Origin: Flavobacterium restrictum
GTDB taxonomy: Bacteria > Bacteroidota > Bacteroidia > Flavobacteriales > Flavobacteriaceae
Reading direction: 5' to 3'
Length of the DNA: 64,000 nucleotides
NCBI RefSeq assembly: GCF_007097245.1
Contig: NZ_VJZT01000013.1
Span: forward strand, 1-64,000
Shown piece after piece: positions 15,457 to 26,034 of this stretch (positions are counted from its first letter, which is position 1; each line of letters opens with the position of its first letter). The notes below the pieces were generated by a model, which saw nothing but the letters and a program-made list of their open reading frames with translations, was not told where the DNA came from and searched no databases. The position numbers and the translations under genes are program-made.

Positions 15457-17535
15457 TTAGCAATCTACTTTTTCTACTGCTTGAACTAGCTTGTTTTGAT
15501 AATATTTATAGGTTTCTAATTGCGCTCTAAAGATTGGATTACCGTCACGTTGCCTGTATTTATTGTCTAATTCAAACGAATGGAATCGTGCTTTTACGTT
15601 TCCTTTCCAGCCCAAATCAAAGTGATCTATCAACTCGTTCTTGATATCTTGATCATAAATAGGACAAGTTACTTCGACTCTACCGTCCAAATTTCGAGCC
15701 ATAAAATCGGCAGAAGAAATATAAACTTCGGTTAGCCCTGCATTTCCAAAAATATACACTCTGGAATGTTCTAGATAATTATCGACAATACTTATGGCTT
15801 CGATGTTTTCGCTCAAGCCTTTTATACCCGGAATTAGAGAGCATATTCCTCTAATTTGGAGTTGAATTTTCACGCCAGCGTTACTAGCTTCATATAATTT
15901 ATCAATCATTTCAAAGTCAGACAAACTATTCATTTTAAGTTTAATAAATGCTTTTCGTCCTGCTAATGCATGTATAATTTCACGATCCATTAATTTTAAG
16001 AATCGGGTTCTGGTATAATGTGGCGAAACAATAAGGTGTTTGTAACGGTGTACTCTATAATTGACATCAAAGAAATCAAAAATTTTAGAAATGTCTTTCA
16101 AAATTTGTTGGTGACTGGTAAAAAGGGTAACATCGGTATAGATTTTAGCGGTCGATTCGTTGAAATTTCCTGTTGAAATAAAGCCGTAGCGTTTTATTTT
16201 ATCATTTTCAAACCGCTCGATAACACATATTTTGCTGTGTACTTTAAGTCCTTTGATTCCAAAAATAAGTTCAATCCCTTCGGTTTTCATTTGCTCTGCG
16301 TAGGAAATATTTGAAACTTCATCAAAACGGGCTTGTAATTCAATTTGAACGGTAACTTTTTTTCCGTTTTTGGCGGCATTTATAAGGGAACTAATGACTT
16401 GTGAATTCTTGGCCAAGCGGTATAAGGTAATTTTTATAGTAGTCACTTTGGGATCCAAAGCAGCTTCTCGCAAAAATTTTGTGAGGTACGAAAACGACTG
16501 ATAGGGCGCGTTTAATAAATAATCTTTTTTGCTTATTTTTTCAAGCATACTTCCTTCTAGGTTCAAACCTGGAATGGGCAATGGCATATTGGATTTGTAC
16601 AATAAATCGAATCTTCCTAGGTTAGGAAAATCCATATAATCCCTGCGATTGTGGTACCTACCGCCAGGAATTATACTATCTGTAGATACAATTTTCATTT
16701 TATCAAGGAAAAAATTCAGGGTATCCTCTTCAATTTCTTGGTCATAAATAAAGCGAACGGGCTCTCCTATACGGCGGTCTTTGACACTCAATGAAATTTT
16801 TTCGATCATGCTTTTGCTCAAATCGCTATCGATGTCCAACTGGGCATCTCGGGTAATTTTTATCATGTGAGCCGAAACGCTTTTGTAATCAAAAATATTA
16901 AAAATACTTTCTAAATTATGCCGAATTACATCATCCAAAAGGATTACATATTGCTTTTCATTGGTCGAAGGTAGTACGACAAATCGATTGATTGTTTTGG
17001 GAATTTCAATCACTGCATACCGAATTTCTTCGTTTTTATTCATAACTAATTTTACAGCCAAATAGCCTAAAGTATCCTTTAACAAAGGGAATTCGGCTAA
17101 ATCATTCAAAATTATCGTAACTAATTCGGGACTTAATTTTTGAATAAAAAAATCTTTCAAATAGTTTTCTTGCTCTTGAGAGATACCGTTTTCATCGATA
17201 ATGAATATGTTTTCTTTCTCTAATTTGGATTCGATATCCTGAAGAATTTCAAGACTTTCGGTTTGTTGTTGTATTACAATCTCGGTAATGTCGTGCAATA
17301 ATTGTTCTGATGAAACACCACCCAAATATTTTTCGCCTGATATTCCGGACAAGCTCAACCGCCTGATTGCGGCAAAGCGAACTCTAAAAAATTCATCTAA
17401 ATTATTAGAAAAAATACCTAAAAAACGCAATCTATCTAATAACGGAACGGTATCATCTGCAGCTTCTTGCAGGACTCTTGCATTAAACGCTAACCAACTT
17501 TTTTCTCTATCTATATACTTTTGTTGTGGTACCAT
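15457..17535 (-). CDS. ppk1: Polyphosphate kinase 1
   Basis: 692 residues with the full PPK1 domain order: N domain (YIDREKSWLAFNARVLQEA), head domain (INRFVVLPS), and two PLD-like catalytic domains. The autophosphorylated His lies in LKVHSKICVIER, and the second HKD-like site includes YLEHSRVYIFGNAG. STGNFNESTAKIYTDVTLFT is the conserved C1 motif. The enzyme reversibly transfers the gamma-phosphate of ATP to polyphosphate. It begins 2 bases after the sixA stop, indicating one transcript with sixA upstream and ppx downstream. Confidence 0.95.
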   Translation of the reverse strand: MVPQQKYIDREKSWLAFNARVLQEAADDTVPLLDRLRFLGIFSNNLDEFFRVRFAAIRRLSLSGISGEKYLGGVSSEQLLHDITEIVIQQQTESLEILQDIESKLEKENIFIIDENGISQEQENYLKDFFIQKLSPELVTIILNDLAEFPLLKDTLGYLAVKLVMNKNEEIRYAVIEIPKTINRFVVLPSTNEKQYVILLDDVIRHNLESIFNIFDYKSVSAHMIKITRDAQLDIDSDLSKSMIEKISLSVKDRRIGEPVRFIYDQEIEEDTLNFFLDKMKIVSTDSIIPGGRYHNRRDYMDFPNLGRFDLLYKSNMPLPIPGLNLEGSMLEKISKKDYLLNAPYQSFSYLTKFLREAALDPKVTTIKITLYRLAKNSQVISSLINAAKNGKKVTVQIELQARFDEVSNISYAEQMKTEGIELIFGIKGLKVHSKICVIERFENDKIKRYGFISTGNFNESTAKIYTDVTLFTSHQQILKDISKIFDFFDVNYRVHRYKHLIVSPHYTRTRFLKLMDREIIHALAGRKAFIKLKMNSLSDFEMIDKLYEASNAGVKIQLQIRGICSLIPGIKGLSENIEAISIVDNYLEHSRVYIFGNAGLTEVYISSADFMARNLDGRVEVTCPIYDQDIKNELIDHFDLGWKGNVKARFHSFELDNKYRQRDGNPIFRAQLETYKYYQNKLVQAVEKVDC

Positions 17536-17537
17536 TT

Positions 17538-18023
17538 TTATTTTAAATCTTTGGGGAATATCATTTTATTTATTTTGCCTTTAGCAATTTCGTTCCAATT
17601 GGTAACATCAAATTGAAGCGATACAAAACCAGAGGTGGGCACATTATCAATGTAAACATCCCCAAATTTATTAACAAAATTTGTAATAGCCTCATTATGT
17701 CCAAAAAGAATAACGCTATCAAAACTATTTTCGCATGATTTGACTGTTTGTTCCAATTGTTTTTCGTCAAAGGTGTAAAGTTCGTCTTTAAAAAGGATAC
17801 TTTCTATGGGATAAGACAGGTTTTGTGCAAAAATAAGTGCCGTTTCCGAAGCTCTTTCGGCGGTGCTACTCCAAATCAAATAGGTTTTTGGAATCCAACC
17901 CAAGCAATGAGTAGAAACTAAATGAGCATCTTGCACTCCTTTTTTTATCAAAGGACGGTCTTTGTCGTGCAAAGGAACTTCCCAACTTGATTTGGCATGT
18001 CGCACAATTATTAGATTTTTCAT
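17538..18023 (-). CDS. sixA: SixA-like histidine phosphatase
   Basis: 161 residues of the branch-2-like small histidine phosphatase fold: LIIVRHAKSSWE at the N-terminus (phosphohistidine acceptor His), WSSTAERASETALIFA (Arg of the pocket) and the second His in ILFGHNEAITNF. SixA removes phosphate from phosphohistidine in signalling proteins such as phosphotransfer domains. Here it leads the ppk1-ppx operon (2-base gap); a role in dephosphorylating the PPK histidine or a phosphotransfer regulator is a reasonable inference but not shown. Confidence 0.85.
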   Translation of the reverse strand: MKNLIIVRHAKSSWEVPLHDKDRPLIKKGVQDAHLVSTHCLGWIPKTYLIWSSTAERASETALIFAQNLSYPIESILFKDELYTFDEKQLEQTVKSCENSFDSVILFGHNEAITNFVNKFGDVYIDNVPTSGFVSLQFDVTNWNEIAKGKINKMIFPKDLK

Positions 18024-18152
18024 AGCATTCTGGTTTAAAACATCTGTTTAATCAATGAACAAGATACAAAAAGAAAGTGTACTGCTTGGGTTTTAATCTT
18101 TAAATAATTATTCTTTTTGACGTATAGAATAATAGTATCATAGCGTAAAAAA

Positions 18153-18184
18153 AAGAAAGGCTGTCATAACTGACAGCCTTTCTT
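18153..18184 (-). terminator. Terminator after the DUF547 gene
   Basis: AAGAAAGGCTGTCA and TGACAGCCTTTCTT pair perfectly (14 bp) around TAAC; on the minus strand it is preceded by the DUF547 stop and followed by a T run. Confidence 0.85.
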
Positions 18185-18228
18185 CATTCAAATAAAAAAC
18201 TATGTAACCAAAAAATATGAAACCAAAA

Positions 18229-18912
18229 TCAAAGGGAATAATCTAACGTTTTGCTCGTTAAAGAACCAAACTTAAACTTGAGTGTATACGCATTCAAATC
18301 TTTATTCAAGGTTTTTCCAATAAGTCGTTTTACACCATTAAAACCGCCAAAATCATTGATATAATACAACAAATATTTTGAAACAAATACATTTTTAGAT
18401 TCATTTTCTACTGCGGTATCGCTCTTTATAAATGATTTTGTCACAAGAGCTAATTGTTTATCAACATCAGTAACGTTATAAAAATCAAACGGAAAATAGT
18501 CTGAATTAGAACTAAATAAAGCAAAATGGATTCTATAATCTACTTTCTTAACCGCTAGTTTTTTTATAAAATTAGAATAAAAAGGATTCGTTATGTAACC
18601 AAAACCTATTTTAAACTTGCATTTTCTCAAAATACCATGTTCAATATCATTCAATGACAAGGTGTTTTTGGCCACTTTTATTCGTTTTTGCTTGTAAATT
18701 AAACTCGGATTGGTTTGTTCACTAATCATTATCAGATAAAAAGCTTTGTAAATATTGATCCAAAATGTTTTTTTTAAATCATCAGTATTCAAACTAGTAT
18801 CTAGATTTTTCAATCTAGTGTAATACAATTCTCGTCTTAAAGCGACTGAATCCTCGCCTAATCTTGCTTTCAAAAGCATTTTTTCAGATAGCGTTATATG
18901 ATAGTTTTCCAA
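18229..18912 (-). CDS. DUF547 domain protein
   Basis: 227 residues dominated by DUF547: KKTFWINIYKAFYLIMISEQ (the W-N-Y-N-A-like core), SLNDIEHGILRKCKF, and the second core part VDYRIHFALFSSNSDYFPF. DUF547 resembles papain-like/transglutaminase folds, but catalytic function is unproven. The core His of IHFAL and the SLNDIEHGILR His are present. No signal peptide is seen, so it is cytosolic as read. The annotated start is TTG at 18912; the ATG at 18879 (residue 12) is a fair alternative. A strong terminator follows. Confidence 0.75.
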   Translation of the reverse strand: MENYHITLSEKMLLKARLGEDSVALRRELYYTRLKNLDTSLNTDDLKKTFWINIYKAFYLIMISEQTNPSLIYKQKRIKVAKNTLSLNDIEHGILRKCKFKIGFGYITNPFYSNFIKKLAVKKVDYRIHFALFSSNSDYFPFDFYNVTDVDKQLALVTKSFIKSDTAVENESKNVFVSKYLLYYINDFGGFNGVKRLIGKTLNKDLNAYTLKFKFGSLTSKTLDYSL

Positions 18913-18986
18913 AATCGTGTGTGTTTTTTTAATGTTATTAATTATTAATTCAATACTGTAGTAAATACAACTCTTAAAAAATGAAT

Positions 18987-19490
18987 TTAAATTTTTGCAA
19001 ATATGTTCGTATAATATTTTTTGCCCGTTGCAGGATCTTCTTTTATGGCAATTCCAAAATGGGTAAAATTACCTTCAATATTATCTTTATGTCCTTGACT
19101 TTTCAACCATGCTTCTACAGCAGCTTTTGGAGTTGCATAATTGTAGGCTACATTTTCGGCAACGCTTTTGGCTCCTAGATATTTTACAATACTTTCGGAA
19201 CGACTTACAAAATCATCGTGATTAACTACATTATTTTTAATCATGTAAACCACATGTTCTTCTGATTTTACAGAAATATAATTGATTTTTTCTAAAGCAT
19301 TTAAACCTAAACTGATTCTATAAGTATTGATAAGATTCATCGCTTCTAATTCGGAATCATTGTAACTGTAACTAACTAATGTTTGTGGTGAAGAAACAGG
19401 AATTACTGACTCTGAACTACCCGACGAACAGGAATTTAAAGCACAAAGCATTGCTACAAGCAACACTGCGCAAAGTAGTCTTGATTTCAT
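18987..19490 (-). CDS. CAP (SCP/PR1-like) domain lipoprotein
   Basis: 167 residues. A lipoprotein signal, LLVAMLCALNSC, places the lipidated Cys near residue 21. The mature part is a bacterial CAP domain: AMNLINTYRISLGLNALEKI, then EEHVVYMIKNNVVNHDDFVSR, then SVAENVAY and AVEAWLKSQGHKDNIEGNF, ending with HFGIAIKEDPATGKKYYTNIF. The CAP-site residues (His in NHDDF, Glu in AENVA, His in SQGHKDN) are kept. Bacterial CAP proteins are exported; their activity is unknown. Probably anchored in an outer or inner membrane facing the periplasm or surface. Confidence 0.85.
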   Translation of the reverse strand: MKSRLLCAVLLVAMLCALNSCSSGSSESVIPVSSPQTLVSYSYNDSELEAMNLINTYRISLGLNALEKINYISVKSEEHVVYMIKNNVVNHDDFVSRSESIVKYLGAKSVAENVAYNYATPKAAVEAWLKSQGHKDNIEGNFTHFGIAIKEDPATGKKYYTNIFAKI

Positions 19491-19642
19491 ACTAATGGTA
19501 ATTTAAGTTTAAAGTAGATTGTGGGGCAAACAACTTTAATAGTTATACTTTTGTGTGGTAAAAATAATTAAATCATCGCTAAACTACCAAATAAAATCGA
19601 TGAAATACAATTTTTTATTAATTTATTAAATTATTACTTACA

Positions 19643-20287
19643 TCAAGAAGACAGCCGTTCAATCTTCCAGGAATAATCAGCTTGACTGGTAAAACGGATT
19701 CTGTCATGCAATCTATTAGGTCGTCCTTGCCAAAACTCGACTTCAACAGGAACAACCAAAAAACCACCCCAGAAATCTGGTCTAGGAATTTCTTTTCCCA
19801 GAAACTGGTTTTCTAATTGTTTTAATTTTTCTTCCAAAAACAATCGGGACGGAATCACCTCGCTCTGTTTTGAAACTATAGCTCCGAGTTTGCTGCCTTC
19901 TGGTCGAGAATCAAAATAGCCATCCGAAATGTTCTCGGGTGTTTTTTGAGCAATTCCTTTGATGATTACTTGTCGCTCCATGGTTTGCCAAAAAAAAGAC
20001 AAACACACATTCGGATTTTCGGTAATAGCCCTACCCTTTTCGGAATTATAATTGGTATAAAAAATGAATCCTTCCTCGGAGAATTTTTTTAACAAAACAA
20101 CACGCGATTTAGGAAAACCATCTAAACCAATTGTGGCAATGGTCATTGCGTTTACCTCTTCATTACCGCCAAAATCTTCTACCTCATGAAACCATTGGTT
20201 AAAAAGATTGATGGGATCTTCCGGAATTGACGTTTCGAGTAATTCCCTTTTATCATACGATTTTCTATAATTGCTTAAATCATTCAT
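19643..20287 (-). CDS. pdxH: Pyridoxamine 5'-phosphate oxidase
   Basis: 214 residues, the usual length. Motifs: YDKRELLE near the N-terminus, NAMTIATIGLDG-like FMN/PLP region, SRVVLLKKFSEEGFIFYTNY, NPNVCLSFFWQTMERQVIIKG, and the C-terminal GRPNRLHDRI with the Arg and His that bind PLP. It oxidises pyridoxamine or pyridoxine phosphate to PLP using FMN and oxygen. It is monocistronic here; no vitamin B6 biosynthesis partners are nearby, so it mainly serves salvage. Confidence 0.93.
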   Translation of the reverse strand: MNDLSNYRKSYDKRELLETSIPEDPINLFNQWFHEVEDFGGNEEVNAMTIATIGLDGFPKSRVVLLKKFSEEGFIFYTNYNSEKGRAITENPNVCLSFFWQTMERQVIIKGIAQKTPENISDGYFDSRPEGSKLGAIVSKQSEVIPSRLFLEEKLKQLENQFLGKEIPRPDFWGGFLVVPVEVEFWQGRPNRLHDRIRFTSQADYSWKIERLSS

Positions 20288-20430
20288 TAGCTATTCAATT
20301 TATTTTAGAAGTAAAATTAAGGTTCTTTTGTTGTTTAAAAGGCAAAACAAGTCTTAAAATTGGGGTTTTTAGGCACAAAACTGTTTACGACATCATTCCA
20401 ATTGACTTTCGTCAAAAAAAGGGAAAATGA

Positions 20431-21336
20431 TTAAAATTCAAACAATTTTCCGTCGTCAGCCAAAAGTACGTTAGAAAATAGTAGCGAAGCTTCGGCTTCA
20501 AAAAGGGATATATTTTCATAACGGGTAGAATAATGCCCCAAAATAAGTGTTTTGGCATTGGCTTTCAAAGCAATTAATGCGGCTTCTTGTGCTGTGCTGT
20601 GCATTGTTTTCTGGGCTAATGCCGCTTCGGATTGCAAAAAAGTTGCTTCATGGTAGAGCACATCCACATTGGCAATTATAGGTACTATACCTTCATTATA
20701 AACGGTATCCGAGCAAAAAGCATAACTCTTGGCAGGCTCCGGATCAAAAGATATTTTTTCGTTGATTATAACAGTTCCATCTTCGAGAGTAATGTCGCCA
20801 CCGTTTTTTATTTTTTGATAATAACAGGTATCAATTTTATAATTTTGAACGGCTTGGAGATTCAGTTTTCGTGCTCCCTTTTTTTCTTGAAATAAAAACC
20901 CATTCGTATACACCCTATGTTTTAGAGGAATTGTTCGCACGACAACTTTGCTATCTTCAAAAATAATTTCACTTTCTTTTGATTCTAATTCATGAAAAAA
21001 CAAACCATAATGAGTCCAAGAATTAGACAATCGCAATTGGATTGTAATGATTTCTTTGATTCCTTTGGGTCCATAAACATGCAAATCCGTAGTACGATTT
21101 AACAATGCAAAAGTTGAAATCAAGCCCACCAACCCAAAAAAATGATCGCCGTGCAAATGAGAAATAAAAATATGGTTTATTTTAGAAAACTTGATTTTAT
21201 TTTTCCGAAGCTGCACCTGCGTACCTTCGCCACAATCTATAAGAAACAAATGATTTTTTATTTCTAACAGTTGTGAAGTAGGATTGGTAAAGGTTCTAGG
21301 AGTCGCTGCATAGCAACCAAGTATGGTTAAGTTCAT
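20431..21336 (-). CDS. rnz: Ribonuclease Z
   Basis: About 301 residues from the ATG at 21336; the longer reading from a TTG at 21354 adds six residues not needed by the family. MNLTILGCYAATPRTFTNPT is the typical opening. The zinc motif HLHGDHFFGL, CSDTVYNEG (Asp of motif 4 region), MHSTAQEAALIA with the conserved His, and a final LGHYSTRYE complete the long-form-like RNase Z core. It cleaves the 3' trailer of tRNA precursors. It lies just downstream of a short STAS-like gene and of pyrB-pyrR on the same strand. Confidence 0.92.
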   Translation of the reverse strand: MNLTILGCYAATPRTFTNPTSQLLEIKNHLFLIDCGEGTQVQLRKNKIKFSKINHIFISHLHGDHFFGLVGLISTFALLNRTTDLHVYGPKGIKEIITIQLRLSNSWTHYGLFFHELESKESEIIFEDSKVVVRTIPLKHRVYTNGFLFQEKKGARKLNLQAVQNYKIDTCYYQKIKNGGDITLEDGTVIINEKISFDPEPAKSYAFCSDTVYNEGIVPIIANVDVLYHEATFLQSEAALAQKTMHSTAQEAALIALKANAKTLILGHYSTRYENISLFEAEASLLFSNVLLADDGKLFEF

Positions 21337-21441
21337 TGTTAGGTATTGGTTCAATGCTATTTGACTTTTAAAAATCAGCTTCTTTGATAGGACTTACACA
21401 TCCCAAATCAGCAATCGCTAATCTAAAATCTGCAATCAAAT

Positions 21442-21774
21442 TTAAAACCCCAAATCTCTCTCGATTTCCTCCATCTCAATAATATCATGTGCTTCGAGTA
21501 ACGATGGAACTACCAAGATGGCAGTAGGAACGGCATTAAAATCAATATTGGCAGCCACCAAAACAAATGATTTTTTTGATTTTTTGTGTTTTTTAGACAA
21601 TTCGTCAAACTGTTTTATCGTGCTTGTCTCCACTGTTTTATCATGAGAAATATCGAGTATCAAATTATGAGATTTGAAACTATTGTATTGCGTGGTTACT
21701 TTTATCAAAAAATCTTCTATACTACTTTCGGTATCTTTTATGGTAATGGTATGGCCTTTGGTGTCTACTTTCAT
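21442..21774 (-). CDS. Short STAS-like protein next to rnz
   Basis: 110 residues. The pattern of a strand pair (KGHTITIKDTESSIEDFL), then YNSFKSHNLILDIS, a helix region (TIKQFDELSKKHKKSKKSFVLVAA) and VVPSLLEAHDIIEMEEIERDLGF resembles an STAS (anti-sigma antagonist) fold, ending with a conserved acidic helix that often closes the domain. There is no conserved phosphorylatable Ser in the usual position that I can identify. It sits in a run with rnz (105 bases downstream) and pyrB (6 bases upstream). Its role is unknown; orthologues in flavobacteria are commonly found adjacent to rnz. Confidence 0.65.
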   Translation of the reverse strand: MKVDTKGHTITIKDTESSIEDFLIKVTTQYNSFKSHNLILDISHDKTVETSTIKQFDELSKKHKKSKKSFVLVAANIDFNAVPTAILVVPSLLEAHDIIEMEEIERDLGF

Positions 21775-21780
21775 AATCGT

Positions 21781-22707
21781 TTATTGAATTTTTGAAGCTA
21801 ATAAATAAATGACCGCCATCCGGATAGCAACACCATTTTCGACCTGATTTAAAATCACGGATTGTTGCGAATCGGCTACATCCGATGTGATTTCGACTCC
21901 CCTATTAATTGGGCCTGGGTGCATAATGACAATTTCTTTATTTAAGGAGTCGAGCAAAGCCTTATCCACTCCGTATTGCTGCGCATATTCCCGTGTAGAT
22001 GGAAAAAAATTAACATCCATACGCTCGTTTTGAACCCGCAGCATATTGGCCACATCACACCATTCTAAAGCATTTCGCAAATTAGGTTCAACCGTTACTC
22101 CTAGCGACTCAATATATCTCGGAATTAATGTTTTTGGTCCGCATACTTTCACTTCGGCACCTTGCATTTGCAACGCATAAATATTAGAGAGTGCCACTCT
22201 GGAGTGCAAAATATCGCCTACAATTACTACTTTTTTACCCGCAACATCACCCAATTTTTCTCGGATAGAATAACTGTCTAATAAGGCTTGAGTGGGATGT
22301 TCGTGTGCGCCATCACCTGCGTTAACAATACTCGCTTTTACATTTTGTGATAAAAAATGGGCAGCTCCAGGATTAGCGTGTCGCATAACCACCATATCCA
22401 CTTTCATCGAAAGAATATTATTTACAGTATCTATGAGCGTTTCGCCTTTTTTGACCGAGGATTGTGCTGCCGAAAAGCTAATTACATCCGCCGATAATCG
22501 TTTTTGAGCTAATTCAAAAGAAAGTTTGGTACGCGTGCTGTTTTCAAAAAAAATATTGGCAATGGTAATATCTCGAAGAGAAGGTACTTTTTTTATAGGT
22601 CTGTTAATGACTTCTTTAAAATGATCGGCAGTTTCAAAAATAAGGTTAATATCGTTCTTGTTGATATATTTTATTCCTAATAAATGATTTACGCTTAATT
22701 CACTCAT
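21781..22707 (-). CDS. pyrB: Aspartate carbamoyltransferase catalytic subunit
   Basis: 308 residues. Carbamoyl-phosphate motif FFENSTRTKLSFELA, MRHANPGAA (with HPTQALLDSYSIRE further on) and the aspartate-binding NPGPINRGVEI-type MHPGPINRGVEI near the C-terminus. It makes carbamoyl-aspartate, the second step of pyrimidine synthesis. No regulatory PyrI gene is adjacent, so it is probably a trimeric unregulated enzyme, as in PyrR-controlled organisms. pyrR ends 2 bases upstream, and the pair forms one operon. Confidence 0.95.
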   Translation of the reverse strand: MSELSVNHLLGIKYINKNDINLIFETADHFKEVINRPIKKVPSLRDITIANIFFENSTRTKLSFELAQKRLSADVISFSAAQSSVKKGETLIDTVNNILSMKVDMVVMRHANPGAAHFLSQNVKASIVNAGDGAHEHPTQALLDSYSIREKLGDVAGKKVVIVGDILHSRVALSNIYALQMQGAEVKVCGPKTLIPRYIESLGVTVEPNLRNALEWCDVANMLRVQNERMDVNFFPSTREYAQQYGVDKALLDSLNKEIVIMHPGPINRGVEITSDVADSQQSVILNQVENGVAIRMAVIYLLASKIQ

Positions 22708-22709
22708 TT

Positions 22710-23261
22710 TTATACTTGTTGATTATTGTTGATTAAAAAAACACCATCTTCCACGCCTTGTTCCGCCCAGCATACCTTGACAACTTCGCCGTTTAAGGCA
22801 TCTACTTGACGGCCTCGATAATCGGGTTGAATAGGCAAATCGCGACTAAAACGCCTATCAATTAAGGTCAAAAGTTCTATCCCCGATGGTCTACCAAAAG
22901 ATTGTATCGCTGTTAAAGCAGCTCGAATGCTTCGGCCTGTGTACAAAACATCATCTATAAAAATGACTTTTTTATTTTCGACCAAAAAATTAATTTGGGT
23001 TTTATTGGCTTCCAATGGTTTATCGGTGCGTCTAAAATCGTCTCTAAAAAAAGTGATGTCGAGATACCCCAAAGCAATATTGGGTACTTGGTACTCGTTC
23101 TCTAAAATAGTTTTAAGACGTTCTGCTAGGAAAGTACCTCTTGGTTGTATTCCAATTAAAATGGTATTCGAAAAATCAAGGTGTTTCTCAATTAATTGAC
23201 AAGCCAAACGGTTTAAAATGATATTGACTTCTTTGGAAGTGAGCAATACTTTTTGATTCAT
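22710..23261 (-). CDS. pyrR: Bifunctional pyr operon regulator / uracil phosphoribosyltransferase PyrR
   Basis: 183 residues. The PRPP-binding motif VIFIDDVLYTGRSIRAAL is intact, and the N-terminal LNRLACQLIEKHLD, IGIQPRGTFLAERL and ERF-like RRFSRDLPIQPDYRGRQ segments match PyrR. In Gram-positives it binds pyr mRNA with UMP or has UPRTase activity. Here it directly precedes pyrB with a 2-base gap, suggesting that its own transcript and pyrB are controlled together. I could not find a classic PyrR antiterminator in the 137 bases upstream. Confidence 0.93.
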   Translation of the reverse strand: MNQKVLLTSKEVNIILNRLACQLIEKHLDFSNTILIGIQPRGTFLAERLKTILENEYQVPNIALGYLDITFFRDDFRRTDKPLEANKTQINFLVENKKVIFIDDVLYTGRSIRAALTAIQSFGRPSGIELLTLIDRRFSRDLPIQPDYRGRQVDALNGEVVKVCWAEQGVEDGVFLINNNQQV

Positions 23262-23336
23262 AGTAAAGTTTTGTTTGGGTTGTAAAGATATACTATTTTT
23301 TGAAATTTTTAATTTGCTTTTTCTATAAAAAACATC

Positions 23337-23370
23337 AAAAAAAATCCCGCTACATCGAGCGGAATTTTTA
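23337..23370 (-). terminator. Terminator after the ABC-F gene
   Basis: Minus strand: ATTCCGCT, loop CGATGT, AGCGGGAT, then a T run; it lies just past the ABC-F stop at 23398. Confidence 0.8.
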
Positions 23371-23397
23371 ATTTTTAATACCTAATTTTTAATTGCT

Positions 23398-25062
<1,665 letters not shown>

Positions 25063-25090
25063 TTAGAAGCCAAAAAACAACAATTAGTTT

Positions 25091-25252
25091 AGTAAAACAA
25101 AATAAATAAATCGTTCATTTTGTCTTGTTCTTTTCTCCTTTTTCTGCGTTAAAAAATGGTTCAATAGCTCTGCTATTAAAAGATTTTTTGTCTTGAAAAA
25201 GAACAAAATAACGTCGTCAAAATTGGAACGCTTTATTTATTTTGTTTTACTT
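25091..25252. repeat. Long imperfect palindrome with 24-base inverted ends
   Basis: The left arm starts GTAAAACAAAATAAATAAA at 25091 and the right arm ends with its near-exact inverse, TTTATTTATTTTGTTTTAC at 25252. Internal arms also pair: ATTTTGTCTTGTTCTTTT near 25117 with AAAAGAACAAAAT near 25198, and AATAGC/GCTATT around TCT at the centre. The whole could form one long hairpin of about 160 bases. It lies between the ABC-F start and the Lgt-like gene with no coding content. Confidence 0.8.
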
Positions 25253-25283
25253 ATCTTCACATTTCTATAAAATTTAAGTTTAA

Positions 25284-26033
25284 ATGAAATTTCCTTTTCA
25301 GTTTCAAATCTTTGGACACCATTATTATTGGCATTTTATTTTTGAAACATTGGCTTTTTTTATCGGCATTCGGTTGTATTATTTTCAAAAAAGAAAAATA
25401 CAAGATCCCATATCCGAAATCGACCGCTTGTACATTTTAATCGGTGCCATGATTGGCGCTTTATTGGGTTCGAGAATTATTGCAATGCTCGAAAATCCAT
25501 CCGAAATTACCCATCAAACGCTATTGATTTTTTATCAAAACAAAACCGTTGCAGGTGGATTTTTGGGCGGATTATTTGGCGTGGAAATCATCAAAAAAAG
25601 CATTGGGGTAAAAATTGCATCAGGCGATGTTTATGTCATTCCTATAATCGTTGCGTTATTTATTGGCAGAATGGGTTGTTTTTCGATGGGAATTGCCGAG
25701 CCTACTTTTGGAAACGAAACGACACTTTTTACAGGAATGAATTTGGGCGATGGTCTAAGTAGGCATCCTCTGGCCTTGTACGAAATGGGGTTTATGCTTG
25801 TTCTTTTTATATTTTTTATATTTTTTAAATTACTAAAAACTAAACTCTTATTCAATGGTGACCGATTCAAACTTTTTATGGTTTTATACTTTTTGTATCG
25901 ATTTTCTGTCGAATTTATAAAGCCATATCATTCTTTATACTTACATTTGAGCAGCATTCAATGGAGTTCCTTATTTATATTTGGCTATTATTGGAAATTT
26001 TTATTGCGTTTAAAAAATTTAAAAAGAGAGTAA
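25284..26033 (+). CDS. Lgt-like (prolipoprotein diacylglyceryl transferase family) membrane protein
   Basis: 249 residues with about seven transmembrane helices. Landmarks of Lgt are partly present: GAMIGALLGSRIIAML, GRMGCFSMG with the family Arg, HPLALYEMGFML matching the HPxQLYE helix, and YRFSVEFIKPY matching the C-terminal RFxVEF motif with its essential Arg. The SFHGG region is replaced by GGFLGGLFG, so the His that is essential in E. coli Lgt is absent. Length is slightly short. It may therefore use phosphatidylglycerol or another lipid for a different transfer. It is the first gene of a packed run with a RhuM gene and a Tes-like radical SAM gene; a separate housekeeping Lgt is expected elsewhere. 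Confidence 0.78.
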   Translation: MKFPFQFQIFGHHYYWHFIFETLAFFIGIRLYYFQKRKIQDPISEIDRLYILIGAMIGALLGSRIIAMLENPSEITHQTLLIFYQNKTVAGGFLGGLFGVEIIKKSIGVKIASGDVYVIPIIVALFIGRMGCFSMGIAEPTFGNETTLFTGMNLGDGLSRHPLALYEMGFMLVLFIFFIFFKLLKTKLLFNGDRFKLFMVLYFLYRFSVEFIKPYHSLYLHLSSIQWSSLFIFGYYWKFLLRLKNLKRE

Positions 26034-26034
26034 A

